From Spirometra erinaceieuropaei (taxonomy: Eukaryota > Platyhelminthes > Cestoda > Diphyllobothriidea > Diphyllobothriidae), in NCBI GenBank assembly GCA_902702965.1, contig CACRXP010000030.1:1139217-1203216 (forward strand): a stretch of DNA of 64,000 nt. The letters are read 5' to 3'. The first letter of the stretch is position 1. Each line of letters begins with the position of its first letter. Below are positions 21,200 to 33,725 of this stretch, in pieces. Made by a program: the position numbers and the translations under genes. The notes beneath the pieces were generated by a model, which was not told where the DNA came from, searched no databases, and worked only from the letters and a program-made list of their open reading frames with translations.

Positions 21200-22360
21200 C
21201 TAGGCTATAGGTCAGGATGATGACTATAACTCCAGTGCAGATGCAGGATGCATAAATGCTCACGGACCGCTCAGTCAACCGTCACATAAACGTCCCTCCT
21301 CCTGCTTGGTTTATCGAACCTTCTTGACAGGAGATATGGGAGGCGCCAAATACCCCCGCAGTCACCGAGGGCGGGACGATATAGGTCACGGTGAAACGTG
21401 GGCTCCGATTCACCCCCACAGTCGACAGTTCGACCGCCGTTGCCGACGATGTCCACCGTGTGCTCCACAGCAAGGCAAAGCAGGGATGGTGACTTGCGCG
21501 TGAATTAGTTTATTGTAAATGTAGACTTGCACAACATCTACCATGTTCTCTACTCCTCCCCCACCTGAACCCAGTGTCAAGACATCGTCAAGAAGACTGG
21601 AGAGGGGGGAGGGCGCAGGTGGATGACACGGTCGAGCCCGCACCTTGGCGTTCTACTCCACGCCCCCTGGTCCACACAGCAAATGACCAGGATTTTAACG
21701 AACAACCAGAGGATGGTTGACGCGGCCGGAACCGCACCTAGGCGTGCCGTCACACCTGGTTCGGGTCCCACGGAGTGGGAGTGTCATAAAGGCGGCATTA
21801 AAGAGGAGTCATTACAGCCTGACTCTTAGACCACCAGTCAGCCACCGCACACAAACACGCAGCATTGGGCCGACTGGGGGTCCAAGTTATCCCGTCAGTT
21901 GGGAACCTTCCAACCAGGGCATTTGGCGCACCGTAATAGCTTCAAGCACCTCAGAGTGTTTATAGCGAGGAAAATGCGCAGAGTCGTCAACCTCACTCTC
22001 CCTTCCCATTATCAGGCCCCAGTCACTGCCCGAGCCGGTCAGTTGACAGAGCTGGGAAGGGACGCGGTGGCCGACATATATAGTGACCTTATCTGGGCAC
22101 GCCACATGCACGACCTGGCTCCCCAAGCACAAGCATTAGGATCTCACACAACGGGGGTTGAACGGCGTACATCTCACATGCGTGAGAGTGCCATAGGTCA
22201 CGTTAACAAGGAGTCACTTCAGCCTGACTCTCGGCCCACCAATCCGCCAATCCACATGTACATACACAACTGGGAAGACTGTGTGGACTGAGTTGGGGCG
22301 TCGGTCGGCAGCCTTCCAAGCCACGACGCCTGACGCACCTTGACAGCATTCGACTCGAAT
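21200..22360 (+). repeat. dispersed GC-rich repeat R1, longest copy
   Basis: GC-rich block matching 3180-3530 (inverted) and 34700-35235 (direct). It contains an internal direct repeat of about 160 bp (around 21780-21950 and 22190-22350), recognised by GAGTGTCATAAAGG / GAGTGCCATAGGTC, AGGAGTCA, CAGCCTGACTCT and CCTTCCAA. Several overlapping frames of 60-130 codons cross it, none conserved in the other copies. The unit class (satellite, SINE or LINE tail) is unknown. Confidence 0.65.
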
Positions 22361-23264
22361 CACACACGCAGCAGGGATGTGTTGTGTTCAGAGCCCTGCG
22401 TTACTCTTTCATCCATGACCTAGTAAACGCCCTGGCCTTGCCAACGTTCGCTGCCCTCTGAGACAACAGCTCGGTTTTTGTGTCTACTTCTGCTTACTGA
22501 GGACTGACCCGACGGTTGTGCCGCTGAATGTATGTCCACCTTGTTGAGCTGCTTAGCATTCAAGTGTAACCAGTGGTGCGCGATGTTGACCAAGTGCAAT
22601 TGGAAAGTTGACAGACTGGTGAGATGGGAAAAAGTATGCAAAAAACCTGAGACGATCAAACATGACACAGACTTCTAGTCTTGAACCCAGTAATTTTTGT
22701 ATTGAGGCAAAATACTATGGCCAGTTTACTCAGTTAGTAAAGTGCAGACGTTTTAGTGCATTTGAAACAAAGTTGCAGGCTTTCTGCTCCTTTTGACTTA
22801 GTAACCAACGTAAGTCAACTGCATATTCGTTAAACCCCTTAGCAGAATGTACTGCTGCTTAAATCCTTTGTTTTCGAGACAGCCTTCAAATAACCCATAT
22901 ATCCTGGCTAAACATTTAAAACCTCGGCAATTTTTTTAACGAAACGCACACTGAAACTCCCGGTATATCGTCCGATATACAGTTCACGTCATAACTTCCG
23001 GCTAAACACTTACGGACAGTTTAAACGAGGCTATTTTCCTGGATAGCCTATTACATACTTCTGATGACACTTTTTTGCCGGCCAATTTGGCGTTCATTTG
23101 ATCCAAAATCAAAACCTAACCACCTTCATTTAAATGGCATGCAATTTATTAGACGAGGTTCAGAGAACGTGGACAGTCAAGAACGTTACTCGAGCGACTT
23201 AACAGACAGCTTCATTTCGAAAGCTGTCTTGCAAAGATTGATTGATTTGTGTGAGAATCTGTAA
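22361..23264. other. unassigned sequence
   Basis: The first ~300 bases remain GC-rich and include an 82-codon minus-strand frame (22420-22668) without known domains. The remainder is ordinary AT-rich sequence. Confidence 0.35.
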
Positions 23265-23360
23265 CCCCAGGGCAATGAAGTTCTTGCTTCAGTGATCGCA
23301 TCTTCATCATCTGAGTTGCTTCCCGGAACTCGTCTGTTTGCTTCCATCAGGACATACTGT
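23265..23360 (+). pseudogene. PLE 5'-frame fragment
   Basis: The plus strand reads 'VLASVIASSSSELLPGTRLF', closely matching the N-terminal frame of the PLE at 44.9 kb ('VPVIATSSSELLPGTRMFAS'). Only ~30 codons are recognisable and the hammerhead-like motif that should precede them is not seen. Confidence 0.65.
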
Positions 23361-23624
23361 ACAATTAGGCTAATCCCTGGGGCTTGTATAGCTTGCGAAT
23401 AATAACTCCAAAAACTGTGGTAAGCGTATCCGAAAAATTAAATAAAAAGTGAATAAGTCGTTCTAAGTGTACGCAGAACTATCGTTGGTATACCACAAAC
23501 CTGTTGCTGCTCGCTCTGTTTGTTTCTTGTAATCCCTGTCGGACACATCAGTAGGCATGCTCTACAAACCTGGTGATGGATTAAAAAGCGGAAATGGCCA
23601 TCCCAATCTCTCCTGACGAGGCTT

Positions 23625-23755
23625 TCCAGCGAGAATCCAGAACAAGATGGCGATAAATTTCTTGGTCAAGCAACCGCATCCTCTTCTTCTGAATTGCCTC
23701 CTGGGACTTCCCAATTTGTTTCTATCTGCAATCTCCCCTGACTTGCGGGTAATCG
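23625..23755 (+). pseudogene. second PLE 5'-frame fragment
   Basis: It starts with degraded terminal-repeat sequence (CGAGAATCCAGAACAAGATGG, in place of GAGAATCCGAAACGTCAGGC) and a GATAAATTTCTTGG block. It then reads 'ASSSSELPPGTSQFVSICNL' on the plus strand, again the N-terminal PLE frame. Insertions and substitutions have destroyed the GAAACGTC core. Confidence 0.6.
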
Positions 23756-24555
23756 TCTTTTGCATATGAGAAGGGTCGCGGTGTGACTTTTTGTGGGGGC
23801 TCTAGATAGAGCTCAGTGCATAACGGCAAAATCGTGTCCCATAATCCGATCGACGGACGCAGTTCCAACATCTCTCACGGAGGGGGAGAGAAAAAAGGGA
23901 TCTGCCTTTATTCGATGTGTAGCTTCTTCGTGGTAGTGGTGTAAAACACCTCAAATCCACTGAACCATAAGAACCAAAGTGGGGAGGTTTCATGCGCATA
24001 TACCGGCTACGATCGTCTCGAAAGTGGAACTTCGCGGTTGAATGCACAGCTGTTTTATTTTTGTCATTAAAAGAGTCCTTCCGGTCCGCCGTCATCACTT
24101 CTCCCGAACTCTGTCCCACTCCGCTCATAATTCGGAGTTGTGCTAGTCGATACATTTTTTCCCCAAACCTCGAGCGTTCCAAAGTCGTCTTCGTGTGTTC
24201 GCCAAAACCTTTTTTGGGAATAAATTCCCTAAAAGTCTCTTTGTAATTGAGAAATGGTCACACTCGCTGGCAAATCAAAAAGGTTTCACAGTAATTAGAA
24301 GTATGCAGATCTTGTTAATGCGATCGAGCTTGGATGAGGTTAGGTAATGCAGCGCCATATTTGTAGTCTTCTGCTTATGCTCACAGTCTCAGTTTGAGTT
24401 TCTCTGCTGCTTTATTTCGCGATGTCTCGCATTTTTAGGACGTGCGCGCTCTCTCCGTGTGCACCTGCTTTGCCTAGGAGGAGTTTGAACACCTCAGAGA
24501 GAGGAAGAGGGGTTATTACGTTTGTTTATCGGCTGTGAGTTGCAGGAACAAAAAA
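23756..24555. other. unassigned sequence
   Basis: The 126-codon minus-strand frame at 23802-24182 has no recognised domain. Nothing else is named. Confidence 0.3.
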
Positions 24556-25410
24556 TGGATGTGTTAACTCATGAGAAGTTAACTGAAATTCCGGAATGAC
24601 TATTCGTCTCGAAAAGTTTTTACAGTTAATCACCATACAGTATAGTCCTAAAATAATCCAGTTACATTGTGATGTTGGCTTTCGAACGCACATATGTACG
24701 GCCGCATGCAAAGCCCTACACTGTAAAAAAGGCTACATACGTAGCATGCATTTTTGTCATTGTTTTTTGACGCCCTTATAAATCCAATTACATTTCACGG
24801 AAGATTTACATCAAAATATTCATTATTTTACTCATTCTATAGAAAATTACGTCTTCTTCCAAGTTTTTACTCGAAGCAAAGTATACTTCGGTTTTCAAAA
24901 ACTTTTCTAATTCGCGAATAATTTTGAACCCGACCTGCCCTTACACTTGCATTCAAGGTTTATAAAATACAAACCATGCATTTTCTGCGTACGAAAAACC
25001 ATGTACATTTTACGGTATTAAGAGTACACTATGTTAACTTTACAAGCAGCATTAGCAAGTGCAGAGACAGGATGTTTAATGAACGGGCATTTTACGGTAT
25101 TAAAAAAATCTCGTAATAGGAAACCTTTTTTAAAACCAAATTATACCCTTCCTTCCAGTTTAAAACCTGAATAAGGCGTAATGTTCTGCCGAATGAGTAG
25201 AAGAATGAGTATTTTATGCATTATTCCCATGAGATATACTTGGATTTTTGAAGGGATCGAAAATCAATGGGAAAAATCCATGTTCGTCCGAAAGCCGGCA
25301 CCCGAGATAACTGAATTTTTGTAGAATTATGCTAAAGGATCAATTAATTTAAAACTCTACTTAAGTAATCTTTTAGAAACGAAAACGCCTTCCGGAATTT
25401 CGGTTAACAT
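24556..25410. mobile_element. family A palindromic element, old copy
   Basis: Left arm: ATGTGTTAACTCATGAGAAG, CCGGAATGACTATTCGTCTCG and GTAGCATGCATTTTTGTCATTG. Right arm: the inverted TTAGAAACGAAAACGCCTTCC and AATTTCGGTTAACAT. Both outermost ends are lost, so no TA flank can be shown, and point changes are many. One of the oldest copies here. Confidence 0.7.
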
Positions 25411-28400
25411 ACCCGCTTCTTGTCTGCTTAATTCACGGTTATCGTTGATAAAGGTACTTGGTGCAGGTTGTCAACAATTAACTCCAATTCATTTTTACAA
25501 AATACACATTAAGGAATTGATGAAATCGGCTGATCGCAGCTTACCGAACTATTGGATCAAACTTTCGTGTTGCATACTGCATTGGCATTTCATCGGTACT
25601 AATGTTTATGTATTTTGGGTCAGTAATAGTCAAGACCAAACGCCCAACGGGGACTGAAGCTGAGGGAAAAAAGCGTTTTGCCAAGAGCTGATAACAATTT
25701 AAAGTGCAAAGGATGCCTCGGAACAACACGAGCGGGGAAAACAAAACGATGTTTATCTTCCAACTGTTGAGCTAGGCATATTATGAAGAGACCTTATTTC
25801 CTCCAGCTAGTTGTGGGCGCGTCTTTAATTAGTTGGAATAAACAGATGGGAAAATCTTGTTTCTGCTAGACATGCAATAAATTTTCCTGATTAAAATCAA
25901 GTAAATGGCCTTTGTGCGTGGACAGAGAAAACGAAAGGTAGAATGTGTGAGAGGAAGAGCGCGTAACTTCCACGATAGCAGCCAATTTCCCGTGGAAAGT
26001 ACACACGAGTTCAAAATCGTTTGCGTCGACGGCCTGATTAGTTCGTTCCAACGCCTACGCCGTAAAAGGAGGGAAACGAAATTCGTTCCGTCATAAGTCC
26101 TGTAATCCGCCGGATGGCGTTTCAAGTAATCTGCTAGCCACAGGCGATTTATCTTGCGACATAATCCAAAAATAATTCAATTACGTGCGCGTGTTGGCAT
26201 TTGGGGACGCGTCGTTCGGTGACCTGTGAAAATCAGACCAGATGTAGGGAGCCCATAGCATAGGCGTTAAGCATCTGATACATTGACTATCACCCTCATT
26301 ATAACTCCAAGTATATTTAAAGGTATACAAACACAAAACGGTTGTTCTCTTGCCTGTTTTATAGCAAACCGCGCCGACATAAAACTGTCTGTCTAAAGAC
26401 GGCGCAATATGCGACCCCATCCAGAAGGCGAAGGATAGGCCATCGTGTCTTACGAGACGGATGGAAGTGGGGGTTATATGGGTGGGGCTAATGGATGGGA
26501 AAAAAGTGGTAAAAAGGATGGAGTATTAGAAAAATGTTATAACCCCGTGAATAGGTTCAAATGGATCTCTGCATGATCTTGAAAGGGACCAGGAAAATTG
26601 AATATTAGCGAAAGTTAACATCAAAACCAAAGGAAGCTAAATATAGCGGCCGCACAATAAGACGCCAAGTTCAGAGATCAAGGCGGCGAAATAGCCAATA
26701 GAAACCCAAGGACGAATGATGTTGACAAATCTCATAAGAGTAAAGTGGGAACGTTGACCAAACGGCACGACATGATGATGCTGAACAGCGGAACAGAGGA
26801 AAGTCACCAAGGTGACCAGCAAAGGTAAAGTGTTTCAAATTAGCATGTCTACCAACCGAAACATAAGCTAAATGGGAAATTTGACCGCAAATCTATGTTG
26901 GCTTGACACAAGGCGATCAATGTGTCCAAATCAGAAAACACTACTTTCACAAGTACAAGTAGGCAGCAATAGGTAATGTGCAGAGTGGGGTCGCGTATTG
27001 CGTCCTTTCCGGGATATTCTGCACTAATAAAGATTATCTTATTCGAGATATATATTTTAGAATCGACTGTCAGCTACTCTTGCACTTGAAGTCTCCTGAT
27101 TACAGGTCGTCTACTTAATTTGTAGAGAAAATCCCGCATGCTCTTAGGCTATTCCGAAGCCGTCATTTGTAAGATATTTTAAAAGATATTGCTCGAGCCG
27201 AATGCTGGAAACGGAACACTGATAAACGCGCATATAAGGTGCTACTCAAGTGAAAATTTGCTTAATTCAAAAAGTCACCTCATTATCAACTTTTTAATGA
27301 AAAATGATTTTCCGTCAGTAAAAAATGTGTCGCGAATCAATTTTAATATGCTTTCCAGGAGATATGTTTGGACTTATAAAGGCATCAAACTGAGAGGAAG
27401 AACTCGATAGTGCCCGAATAATTAGTTTTTCATAAGTATGATTAGTGAGTATAACTGCAAGGATGTGCGTTCGAAGTCCAACGTCGTCTGCAATATGTTG
27501 CATTCATGATTACTACAGTACCACGTAAGATACCTTTTTCACCCAAAAAATATTGTTTTAGGAAATCAGTCAAGGCTTTATGGGTTTGATTTTCTACCGT
27601 AAGTCTTTGAAGGCATGTCAAATGGAGCCCAGCTTTTGATACTACGGTTATCGATCTTACACCTCCCAAAGTAACTTCCAACATGGAGACCGCAGTCTTT
27701 CCGTAACCTTCCCATTTCTATAACGTGAACGCACTGAAAGGTATCTGCACTGCATGTTCATTTTGCGGCGGCGTCAGTCGCGGTGAGTGTTGCTTAAGCG
27801 GGAGTGCATGCATGGCTGAGTGATAGTCATAGTATTGATTTTTTGAGGAGCAGAATCTAAGGCGCATGAAGACAGATAAAGCGGATAACAAGCCAGGTGA
27901 TCCGACACGCGTTAGGCGGCGAAAGCTAGTGTTGCCAGTTGTAGTGCATTTCAGTCGAACAAGGTGGTAGTTTTGCGTCCTCGGCCGACCTGTACGCTAT
28001 CGCAGTTGATGCGGCTGTCGACTGACAAGGTAAACGCCGTAAAATGGGGCACTGGAGAGACTGACGTAACACATTGCAGCCGAACGAGGGGCCTCTGAGC
28101 TCAGGCCTGAGAGGGTGGTTTTTAAGCTTCTTAAATGACGGTGAATGAGGAGGCCAACCCTGGACTAACTTACTGCCATTGTTGTGCGTCCGGTTTTCAA
28201 GAAGTCCAATGGCCCCAGCGACTGCGGTGTTATCTTTTGTCCAAAGTCACTCTACATGAATATGAAAAGAGCAAGTGGACAGCGCGTTCAGTGTTTACTG
28301 CAGAGGTGAAGTCCTCATTACTTCGAATTTCGTGAGCCAAGCGGGAGTTCGAATAAACGGATTTGTTGTAAATAGTGGACATGCAAGATTAATTATCAGC

Positions 28401-28838
28401 AAGACACATTAATAAGACTCCTCAGTAGTAAAGTTGGCCGTGCGCGAAGTCCCAAAGAGGGTATGCATCTTTGTGTCCTGTGTCGAAACCTTAACCCTGA
28501 TTCTAGCCGTAACTTTAGCCACATTTATAATCTCTATCTCCCTGGAAACCACCTCAAGGCGACTAGGAATGGGAGGGTCTCTAGTCCCATATAACGAATC
28601 CTGCGCTATAGCCTGATTTGGAGGAGGGGAAATGGCAATGGTGTGGTCTATCAGTAGAGCCTATGGAACGATGTTGGGGCAGCCGCGCTCGTGTGGTATA
28701 CTGCGGTCCTGAAGTTGAGTTCAGGGTTGAGTTGGCATGCGTCAGTCTAACTAAATCCAGCTCGACAAGACACTGGGCAAAATTTGTAATTTTGACCTCA
28801 GGTGGAAAATATGACAAGGGTTAGGTGCGGAAGCCAAC
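25411..28838. other. unassigned 3.4 kb
   Basis: I find no gene, element end or RNA gene. Frames up to 98 codons lack recognisable domains. About 27900-28130 is somewhat GC-richer and could be part of a repeat not otherwise present in this window. Confidence 0.35.
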
Positions 28839-28909
28839 TGCCTCCGGTCTGTGTGCAACTCCAACCCCACGCACTACTTAGGGTTGGAGGTGCGCACAGA
28901 CCGGAGGCA
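28839..28909. repeat. 29-bp inverted repeat at a PLE 5' truncation
   Basis: The left arm 28839-28867 (begins TGCCTCCGGTCTGTGTGC) and right arm 28881-28909 (ends GCGCACAGACCGGAGGCA) are near-perfect inverted copies around a 13-base loop. The right arm is genuine PLE coding sequence ('AHRPEATI' region); the left arm is its inverted duplicate. A shorter version of the same structure is at 37979-38017. Confidence 0.85.
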
Positions 28910-29518
28910 ACCATCAGGCGTCAGGTAATGAAAGCAAAAGACCCCCTACCACGGCTGGAGTCGTTTATCGGATCTGGTGCAGTTGCGGACAAAGCAACCA
29001 CTTCGGAGAAACTTGAAGACAAATCCGAACGAGAATGGCTGAACACGCTGCAGCGGTGCGGAGAAGTGACACCAGCTCTCAAGTTGCGGCTCATTCGACG
29101 AGATCCGGCCACACGAGACCGAAATTCTCGCTAGAGGTGACAACCGCGAGAGCCGGGAACTGTTTGAGTCATGGCGTACTGGATTCCAGTCCACCAACAA
29201 GTACAATGACCTTCCCTTTCCATACTCAGTTATTAGCCACACGGGAAGCGCACAGGTGAACACTTTTCCCAACGCCAGGGTCGGTGGATCAGATGGTCGA
29301 GCAATCATCACACCAACATCCAACGCACGTCATGAACTTGCTACAATTAACAACGCGAATGTCGGCCATCAAACAGTCCGCCCACCAAGTGCAACGATCC
29401 CTGATGAAGGGGGTGGGGGATCCGTGAAGCTCCATAGGTTTGCGGTACCATGGCGACTCCACCCCATAAATATTACAGCCCCTTGTGCATGAACCATCCT
29501 TATCTGCCTTTGTCTTTG
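28868..29518 (+). mobile_element. PLE 3' part, group I, plus strand
   Basis: The plus strand reads 'AHRPEATIRRQVM', 'DPLPRLES', frameshifted GIY-YIG ('MAEHAAAVRRSD', 'VAAHSTRSGHT'), then 'SRELFESWRTGFQSTNK' with the catalytic Glu, and the C-tail 'GRAIITPTSNARHELATINN' (29256-29492). The terminal repeat follows (CCCCATAAATATTACAGCCC) and ends at GTCTTTG near 29518, exactly where the hammerhead-like motif would start. Multiple frameshifts; inactive. Confidence 0.8.
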
Positions 29519-29519
29519 G

Positions 29520-30300
29520 TTTCCGCGCCATTTGAATTTGGTGCTTCTTTTTTCAACGAGTTCAGACTTTTTATGTGAGCAAGTGCACTCCAGGATTTTA
29601 TTTTTGTCGCCTAATCGGAACAATCTAGTTCCTTATCTTTTTTAAAATCCTGCTGTCTCATGCATGGGAATAGCAAATCTCTAGGGTAGCCAGTTTGAGA
29701 AAATAGGTCGAAAAAAAAGTAAGTGTTCCTTTGCTGGTTAAGCAGTTTGTGAGCGATAGGGTAGTTGCTGTCGTAATTTAGGATAACTTTCGCATACGCT
29801 TCTTCGCGGTACCGGGTGTGTGGAATGTCCCGTTAGTGTTTTGCTGCACGTGGATATCAAGACATGGGTGTTTGCTGTCAACTCCTTTTTCGAGCGTGAA
29901 GGCGATTCTTGGCAGAATTAAGTTGACAACTTTATGCAGCGTTTCCCGTTAATTTCTCCGGACTATAAAAAAGTCATTTGCATTACATACCCGAAACCTT
30001 TGATTTTTGCATTGTGACCTCATTGAGAAAGCCAAAAAGGTGACCCCATTCAGCTGTTGATAGTATTCATAGGCGAAGGAAAGTTTGTTTCTAAACACAA
30101 GTCCAAGAGTTTAAGCAAAGCGGGGGCAGGAACATCGATTTCGTAGGATTGCAGGTGTTTTTCTGTGCACTGCCTAGCCAAATCGAGCGTTATTGACGTG
30201 AATAGAGAGACAACATCTTCTAGAAATTCAATAGAATTCTTGAGTGAATATTCGCAATCTTCAGTTAAGGATGGTCATACCGTACTCCCGACGTAGCTAC
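29520..30300 (-). mobile_element. PLE RT fragment, group II, minus strand
   Basis: Read leftwards from 30300: 'DVVSLFTSITLDLARQ' (the RT block with the first catalytic Asp), 'LLKLLDLCLE', 'MGSPFWLSQ', then a YVDD counterpart disrupted by an indel ('YVNANDFFIV'). Next come 'LPRIAFTLEKGVDSKHPCLD' and a basic region. Stops and frameshifts are frequent. Its spacing matches PLE RT, and it is more similar to the 40.6-42.1 kb copy than to group I. The left end abuts the plus-strand PLE, so the two elements lie tail to tail. Confidence 0.7.
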
Positions 30301-30345
30301 TAGCTAAAAGCCCAAACACGTGTTTCACCGATATTCGACCATCTG
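30292..30345 (+). repeat. dispersed repeat R3, short copy
   Basis: It holds CTAGCTAAAAGCCCAAACACGTGTTTCAC and GATATTCGACC, matching 2943-2985 and 47318-47365. It sits between the minus-strand RT fragment and the plus-strand GIY-YIG fragment. Confidence 0.55.
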
Positions 30346-30404
30346 CTATGGTAAGTCCTCTGACGTTTTCTGTGCTAATTTCCAATATACTTAAAATCGT
30401 GTTT

Positions 30405-30612
30405 ACGAATTCACATTCACTTGTGGATGCAAGTATATTGAGCGAACGGAAAGGCACTTGGCAGCCAGATAAGTTAAGCATCTGCCTAAATGGCTATTAA
30501 AGCAGGAGAATAAAATTTCACGATCTTCTATTACAAAGCACCTCCTTCAAAGCGGTCATTCGGTTGACACCAAAAACATCTTTTCGAGTATTAGTTCGAG
30601 CACGAACAACTC
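30405..30612 (+). pseudogene. GIY-YIG endonuclease fragment of a PLE
   Basis: The plus strand reads 'FTFTCGCKYIERTERHLAAR' then, after a stop, 'KHLPKWLL' and 'SITKHLLQSGHSVDTKN'. This matches the endonuclease at 46629-47357 ('FTCSCGAGYIGRTTRRL', 'SILAHLTDTNHRVDAKK'). The Gly of YIG is replaced by Glu. Only ~65 codons remain and no RT precedes it on the same strand. Confidence 0.65.
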
Positions 30613-30935
30613 GGTTACTGCGTTATTAGGAGGCAGCCCACATAGGGCGGGAGAAACCCCACCAATGTAAACAATTAGACCACGTGGTCAACCTCAGCTT
30701 GCCCTGTTAGATCTGAGCCCTTTTGATTAACGAAGTCCCTCGGCGTGTTGACTTTCCAGTTTTATTTCCTACTCAGTTACTGCGCTACTTGGAAGCAGCC
30801 TACATACGGCGGGAGAAACCCGACCTATGAAAACAGTTAGACCATGTGTGTCAACCCCAGCACGCCCTGGTAGATCTGCGCCCTTTTAATTTGTGAAATC
30901 CCTCGGCGTGTTAACTTCCCCGTTTTCTTTCCTAT
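30613..30935. repeat. tandem duplication, two ~162-bp units
   Basis: Unit 1 is about 30613-30774 and unit 2 about 30775-30935. Both contain GTTACTGCG, GGCGGGAGAAACCC, TTAGACCA, TAGATCTG, GCCCTTTT and CCCTCGGCGTGTT in order, with roughly one change per eight bases. No third unit and no coding frame. Confidence 0.8.
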
Positions 30936-31734
30936 GTTGCATTTTTCAAATCACCATTTTATCAGTTAGTCTACGTACAGTATACGAGGCTCTTGCTGTT
31001 TTATATTGATTTCCTCTGTGGAGGTTCAAACATCTGTACCTTTCCCACTTGTTATCTGTGTTATACAACGACAGGCTGCAGTTGATAAGCCGTCGCGAAA
31101 TCTATTGGTTCCAATAAACTCTGCTGTCGATGCCTGCGTTAAATTCCTTTTGGGGAAATATTGCTTCAAATATACGAATTCTTCCATTTCCACTTTGTTT
31201 GACTACAAACCTGGTCACTCGTCGCATACTCTTGGAATCTGACGATGGACCCCTAAATGAGTTGGCTGTATGAAGTTAATATACCTACTGTTCCGGTTAT
31301 CGTGTGCTCATTCTATTTGCAGCGATAACCTGAGATTCGCTCATTCGCCTCCATTCGTGGGAATTCCGACGTGAAGTGCATCGCACAATTCGCAGGTGGG
31401 AGAAATTTTCTACACCAAAAGCAAATATGTATGAGCACCTACACTGCAGGCACAAATGCGTTCGCGAAGGACTGACACCGAAAGTCCCGCGTTAAAGAGC
31501 TCGACCAAATAAGCAGAAACCGTGTACAACGCTTTAGGCAGCGAAGGACGAGAGTAGCGCTTGCACAAGTACCGAGATGTCATTAAATAACGTCGGTAGA
31601 GTGCGCGACACTGCTTGTCAAAATTACTGCTGATTGCCTCGAGCGAACAATATTTACCCCAGCAAAGACGAGAAAAGAATTAAAGAGCAAGAAGCTACAT
31701 GAAAAGTTCATTAAGTCGAAATCCGACGTCAGTA
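30936..31734. other. unassigned sequence
   Basis: No named feature. The 78-codon frame at 31006-31242 has no recognised domain. Confidence 0.3.
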
Positions 31735-32714
31735 CAGTAAGTGGGCTAACTCATGAAATCTCAACAGAAATTCCAAAATGCGCTTTCGTTTCGAAGGGAT
31801 TAATTAAGCAGGGTTGTAACACTACTCATCATGCATCATAACCCTACAATAATTCAGTTACCCCTGGACGCCAGTTTTCGAACAAACTTCTTTTCGGCTG
31901 CATTCGTATCAAATGACTATTTAAGTAGCATGCAGGTTTTCATTAATTTTTAGATACCCTTAAAGATTCAATTACATTTCATGGAAAACATGCATAAAAA
32001 TATTCATGCTTTTCCTCACTCAGTATGAAATTACGTTTCCTTTTGATTTTACAATCAAAGGAAGGGTATAATTTGGTTTTATAAAACTTGTCCAATTCCT
32101 GAATAATTTTGAACTCCGACCTGCCGTTACACTTGCAGTCAGGGTTCCCAAACTACAAACTGTATAATTTCCGCGTACGGACAACCACACATTTCTCCGT
32201 GGTAATAAGAGGAGACCATATGGGCTTATAAAATTAAGCAGTGGATTTGAGCCATACTGTTAACTTTACAAGCCACGTTGGTAAATGCAGAGACCTGAAG
32301 TTTTATGAAGGGCCATTTCACGGTGTTAAAAAAATCTCACAAATAGAAACTTTTTTAAAACCGAATTTTACCCTTCCTTCGAGTGTGAACTTAAAAGAAG
32401 CGTACTTTTCTACTGAATGAGCAAAAGGATGAATAATTTTATGCGGGTTTTTCCATGAAATATAATTGAATCTTTAAGGACACCGAAAATTAATGAAAAA
32501 GTGCATGCTACCTGTGCAGTCATTTCTTACAGAGTATGGTTTATAAATGCAGCCGTAAAGACGTTTGTTCGAAAGCCGGCGTCCCGGGGTTACTGAATTA
32601 TTATAGAATTATGCCGTAGGATGATTGGTTTTACAACCCTGCTTATTTAATCTTCCGAAACGAAAACGCACTTCGGAATTTCTGTTGACATTTCATGAGT
32701 TAGCCCACCTACTG
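31735..32714. mobile_element. family A palindromic element, copy 4
   Basis: CAGTAAGTGGGCTAACTCATG at the left end and ATGAGTTAGCCCACCTACTG at the right, TA on both sides (31733-31734, 32715-32716). Both arms are full length; the left arm has a small deletion around 31900. Non-coding. Confidence 0.85.
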
Positions 32715-33725
32715 TACGAGCAAAATGTGGTGAAGAACATGTCGTCCATGCAGTTAAGGGAACACGAAATGAGAGAACTGAGTCAGTTAGTATGGCGAGT
32801 ACTAAATCACGCCGTCTTATCGCTGCCCTTAAGATCATGTTAGTGGAAACCAACATATCCGCCAAGGCCAAGTACACTAAGCTCTAGGGAGTCCGTTCTA
32901 GTTGATAAGAGATAAGCATGTTAATAATATGTCGTCCGGGGTAGTAAAATCATTGAAGAATGTTTAAACGTTATCGGCTGATAGGGGAAGAGCATCCATC
33001 GTAATGAACGGGGAAGGCGCATGTAACCACCCTACACCATTCTCATAAGTCAAGTCGTTGGCCGGTCTGCTAACAAGACTCCTAAACTGATCCACGCACA
33101 ACAATGCGAACTCACCAGACGAATGGTGACAGACGAAACCAATTGGTAAAACACTGACCAGGTTCTGCGAATTATCCAAAATCCACGAGCTCACGGCTCC
33201 GCTTCAACCAACCTTCGCCCTACATACAAGCTGGCCAAACCGACGGCCCGAAAGCTAAACGCTTTTCAGGAGAGCTCAATGATTGCTACCAATTCAGTGT
33301 CAAGCATAAAGTATATACCCGGGGCCAGAAAAAGATAGCCGGTGGAGCGTGACTTATAGGAATGCTGGTTTTAGGAGGTTATGCGTGGACTGGATCTCAT
33401 GAAAGCATGCAGAAGCCGCCTGTAAAGGGAACTACGCGAAGGAGACCTCATGTCTGGCAAAGCGATATGGGTCCAAATGGACGTAGTAGAGTACGACCTT
33501 TGATTTGGGCTGAACAACGCGGGCCATACCGCACACTTAAAGAAGTAGGTCGTGTCGTAATGTCCTTTGCTGGGTTAATCAGACATGGCGGCGACGTAGG
33601 CAGTCGAAATGGGCATAGGAAAACTCCTCTTGCATCCTCTCAGCTGCAAACAAATTTGTTACATTTTACTAAAGAATTACGTGTTGCGGGGAGAACAGTG
33701 CGTCTTGAAGAAGGAGAAACGATCG
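32715..33725. other. unassigned sequence
   Basis: The 129-codon plus-strand frame starting at 33362 runs into a PLE terminal repeat on the opposite strand and has no known domain; I take it as a chance frame. Nothing else recognised. Confidence 0.3.

Noticed and set aside
23802..24182. 126-codon minus-strand frame as a gene
   Set aside because: No domain, no conserved partner in the window and no promoter or splice evidence.
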